Origin: Saprospiraceae bacterium | GTDB lineage: Bacteria; Bacteroidota; Bacteroidia; Chitinophagales; Saprospiraceae | Length of the DNA stretch: 48,001 bases | Reading direction: 5' to 3' | Assembly (NCBI GenBank): GCA_028284395.1 | Contig: JANQRV010000245.1 | Coordinates: forward strand, 1-48,001 | In this document: piece by piece, positions 46,181 through 48,001 of the stretch | Layout: the number at the start of each line of letters is the position of its first letter | Position numbering within the stretch: the stretch's first letter is position 1 | The notes under the pieces: generated by a model | What the model saw: only the letters and a program-made list of their open reading frames with translations | Databases searched by the model: none | Told to the model about the DNA's origin: nothing | Translations under genes and position numbers: made by a program

Positions 46181-46304
46181 CGGCCTTTCTATGAGAGACT
46201 CTTACTCGAAGCAATCCAAAGATTGATAGTAATCATTTAGATTAGAACAAATCAAATTATAAATTCAATTTACGTTGAGTAAACATTCTTAATCTATACA
46301 AGTT

Positions 46305-48001
46305 ATGGGAGATTCAATTACAATGCTAATGCCATTTTTCGGATTACTGGCATTGATATTTACTTTTTGGAAGTCTAGGTGGGTAAGTAGCCAGGATGTA
46401 GGAACAGACCGGATGGCATTGATAGCCGGAAACATTGCAGATGGTGCAATGGCATTTTTGAAGGCAGAATACCGGGTATTAGCCATCTTTGTAGGTGGGG
46501 TGGCAATTTTGCTGGGTGTAACAGCAGATACCCAAGACTCCTCTCCGTTAGTTGCTCTTTCCTTTGTAATAGGAGCCATTTGTTCGGCTCTAGCTGGATT
46601 CATCGGAATGCGGGTTGCGACAAAAGCAAATGTAAGAACTACCAATGCCGCTCGTACAAGCCTTGGAAAAGCACTGGAAGTCGCTTTTGCGGGAGGTGCT
46701 GTAATGGGCCTGGGTGTAGTCGGATTAGGTGTCTTGGGATTAGGAACCCTTTTTCTAGCATATTCCAGTATTGGCTGGGAGGCTACTAGAGTAATTACTG
46801 TTGTAACGGGATTTTCGTTGGGTGCATCCTCAATCGCCCTTTTTGCCCGTGTTGGAGGAGGAATATATACAAAAGCGGCAGATGTAGGAGCGGATTTGGT
46901 AGGTAAGGTTGAAGCAGGAATTCCCGAAGATCATCCACTCAATCCAGCAACCATTGCGGATAACGTAGGTGATAATGTAGGAGATGTTGCTGGAATGGGA
47001 GCTGACCTCTTTGAATCCTATGTTGGATCTATAATTGGAACCATGGTCTTGGGTGCCGCCTACATTGGTATCACCGGATTTGAGAATACGAATTCATTCA
47101 ATGGACTGAACGCTGTCTTGTTACCCTTGATGCTGGCAGGCGTCGGAATCATCACTTCGATCATCGGTACTTTTTTTGTTCGAGTGAAAGAAGGGGGCGA
47201 TCCACAAAAGGCTTTGAACAGGGGCGAAATCATCTCTGGAATCTTAATGCTGGCAGCTACCTTTTTGATTGTAAACCAGGTTTTACCCTCTTCTTGGGAA
47301 TTTAATGGTATTACCTACGGTTCGATGGGCGTCTTTTATGCGGTTATTTTCGGCTTATTGTCGGGTTTTGGTATTGGATACATCACTGAATATTATACGG
47401 GTACGGGTACCCGCCCGGTAAAAGGAATTGTCGACCAGTCCGTTACGGGCAGCGCGACCAACATCATTGCTGGTTTAGGAGTTGGAATGCAATCGACTGC
47501 TATTCCGATTCTAATCATTGCTGCTGCAATCATTGGAGCACACCATTTTGCCGGTTTGTATGGAATCGCTATTGCCGCTGTGGGAATGCTGTCAAATACA
47601 GGTATTCAGCTGGCGGTGGATGCCTATGGACCAGTTTCAGATAACGCTGGCGGTATTGCGGAAATGAGTGATCTGCCAAAAGAGGTGCGAGAAAGGACCG
47701 ATAAACTCGATGCTGTTGGAAATACTACTGCAGCGATTGGAAAAGGTTTTGCAATTGGTTCTGCAGCATTGACTGCTCTGGCACTTTTTGCGGCTTTTAT
47801 GACAACTGCAGAAATCAAATCTATTGATGTTTCCAAACCATTGGTTATGGCAGGTTTGTTTATCGGTGGAATGTTACCATTTTTGTTTTCTTCACTGGCT
47901 ATGGGCGCAGTTGGACGTGCCGCAATGGACATGATTCAAGAGGTAAGAAGACAATTTAACAATATTCCAGAATTGAAGGCAGCCTTGAATGTCATGAATA
48001 A
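46305..48001 (+). CDS. hppA: Membrane-bound ion-pumping pyrophosphatase (partial, right edge)
   Basis: I translated 565 codons by hand from the ATG at 46305. The 3' end lies beyond the window. The protein couples pyrophosphate hydrolysis to ion transport through about 15 helices. Signatures: the pyrophosphate motif [28 protein letters not shown] region (seen as [11 protein letters not shown] and [24 protein letters not shown]), ITEYYTGT and [17 protein letters not shown]. Position 476 is Ala and 479 is Gly within [10 protein letters not shown], the pattern of K+-dependent enzymes (K+-independent ones have Lys). The Glu in GADLFESY (Glu237) is at the place reported for Na+-type pumps. Na+ or H+ pumping cannot be settled by sequence. 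Confidence 0.95.
   Translation, partial: MGDSITMLMPFFGLLALIFTFWKSRWVSSQDVGTDRMALIAGNIADGAMAFLKAEYRVLAIFVGGVAILLGVTADTQDSSPLVALSFVIGAICSALAGFIGMRVATKANVRTTNAARTSLGKALEVAFAGGAVMGLGVVGLGVLGLGTLFLAYSSIGWEATRVITVVTGFSLGASSIALFARVGGGIYTKAADVGADLVGKVEAGIPEDHPLNPATIADNVGDNVGDVAGMGADLFESYVGSIIGTMVLGAAYIGITGFENTNSFNGLNAVLLPLMLAGVGIITSIIGTFFVRVKEGGDPQKALNRGEIISGILMLAATFLIVNQVLPSSWEFNGITYGSMGVFYAVIFGLLSGFGIGYITEYYTGTGTRPVKGIVDQSVTGSATNIIAGLGVGMQSTAIPILIIAAAIIGAHHFAGLYGIAIAAVGMLSNTGIQLAVDAYGPVSDNAGGIAEMSDLPKEVRERTDKLDAVGNTTAAIGKGFAIGSAALTALALFAAFMTTAEIKSIDVSKPLVMAGLFIGGMLPFLFSSLAMGAVGRAAMDMIQEVRRQFNNIPELKAALNVMN

Noticed and set aside
46191..46226. Short upstream frame of 11 codons in the pyrophosphatase leader
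   Set aside because: A start and stop exist, but there is no conservation evidence, stem structure or regulatory residue run to support a leader peptide.
46289..46645. Minus-strand frame at the 5' end of the pyrophosphatase
   Set aside because: It is antisense to the transmembrane pyrophosphatase. Its Ala/Thr/Ile-rich sequence follows from that composition.
47624..47932. Minus-strand frame of 102 codons
   Set aside because: It is antisense to the pyrophosphatase and low in complexity.

Overview
The window looks like a chromosomal segment from a member of the Bacteroidota, probably a free-living Saprospirales or Cytophagales-type bacterium (the exact group is inference). The signs are a protein with a C-terminal type IX secretion sorting domain, the phylum-typical DUF4270 and DUF4290 proteins, a sigma/anti-sigma/secreted beta-strand protein trio, a split ATP synthase locus holding only atpD-atpC, few recognisable Shine-Dalgarno sequences, and promoters of the TTG-N18-21-TAnnTTTG type. 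Coding density is high. I see no insertion sequence, prophage, CRISPR array or rRNA.

Layout. 1-6.5 kb: the start of a GH25 lysozyme lipoprotein (runs off the left edge), a class III aminotransferase, sigma-54 (rpoN), a three-domain aminopeptidase P and rlmN. 6.7-14 kb: a PfkB sugar/nucleoside kinase, tRNA-Asn with its own promoter and terminator, thiL, an M28 peptidase/glutaminyl-cyclase-like lipoprotein, a large AsmA-like protein and a secreted thioredoxin-fold protein. 14-19.5 kb: atpC/atpD, a GT2 glycosyltransferase with an extra C-terminal Rossmann-like part, a cyclic-nucleotide-binding/AlbA (Schlafen-type) fusion, and a beta-CASP ribonuclease. 19.7-29.9 kb: an ECF sigma/anti-sigma/adhesin-like trio, a TPR lipoprotein, a T9SS cargo protein, a glucosaminidase, a Skp/OmpH chaperone, a site-2 protease, a class V aminotransferase and an acyl-CoA dehydrogenase. 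30.1-42.4 kb: a cell-envelope and cofactor block of murA, DUF4290, glmS, DUF4270, a short GT5 starch-synthase-like protein, panC, a flippase-like membrane protein, a heptose-phosphate adenylyltransferase, Nif3, a coiled-coil zinc-ribbon protein and a TPR protein. 42.4-48 kb: a DtxR/MntR-type regulator with a metal-binding protein and an ABC ATPase but no permease, a small membrane protein, a nitroreductase, and a membrane pyrophosphatase (runs off the right edge).

The genes are mostly core housekeeping: peptidoglycan and amino-sugar supply (murA, glmS), envelope carbohydrate (hldE-type, GT2), vitamin synthesis (panC, thiL), energy coupling (F-type ATP synthase, membrane PPase), metal homeostasis, and envelope stress or secretion.

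No obvious new defence system is visible. The points I consider most worth a second look are the cNMP-AlbA fusion beside a beta-CASP RNase; perfect palindromes, one of them terminator-like, inside the thioredoxin-fold gene; the permease-less, membrane-anchored metal ABC locus with a candidate operator; the starch-synthase-like protein lacking the KTGG motif; and MurA with Asp in place of the fosfomycin-target Cys.
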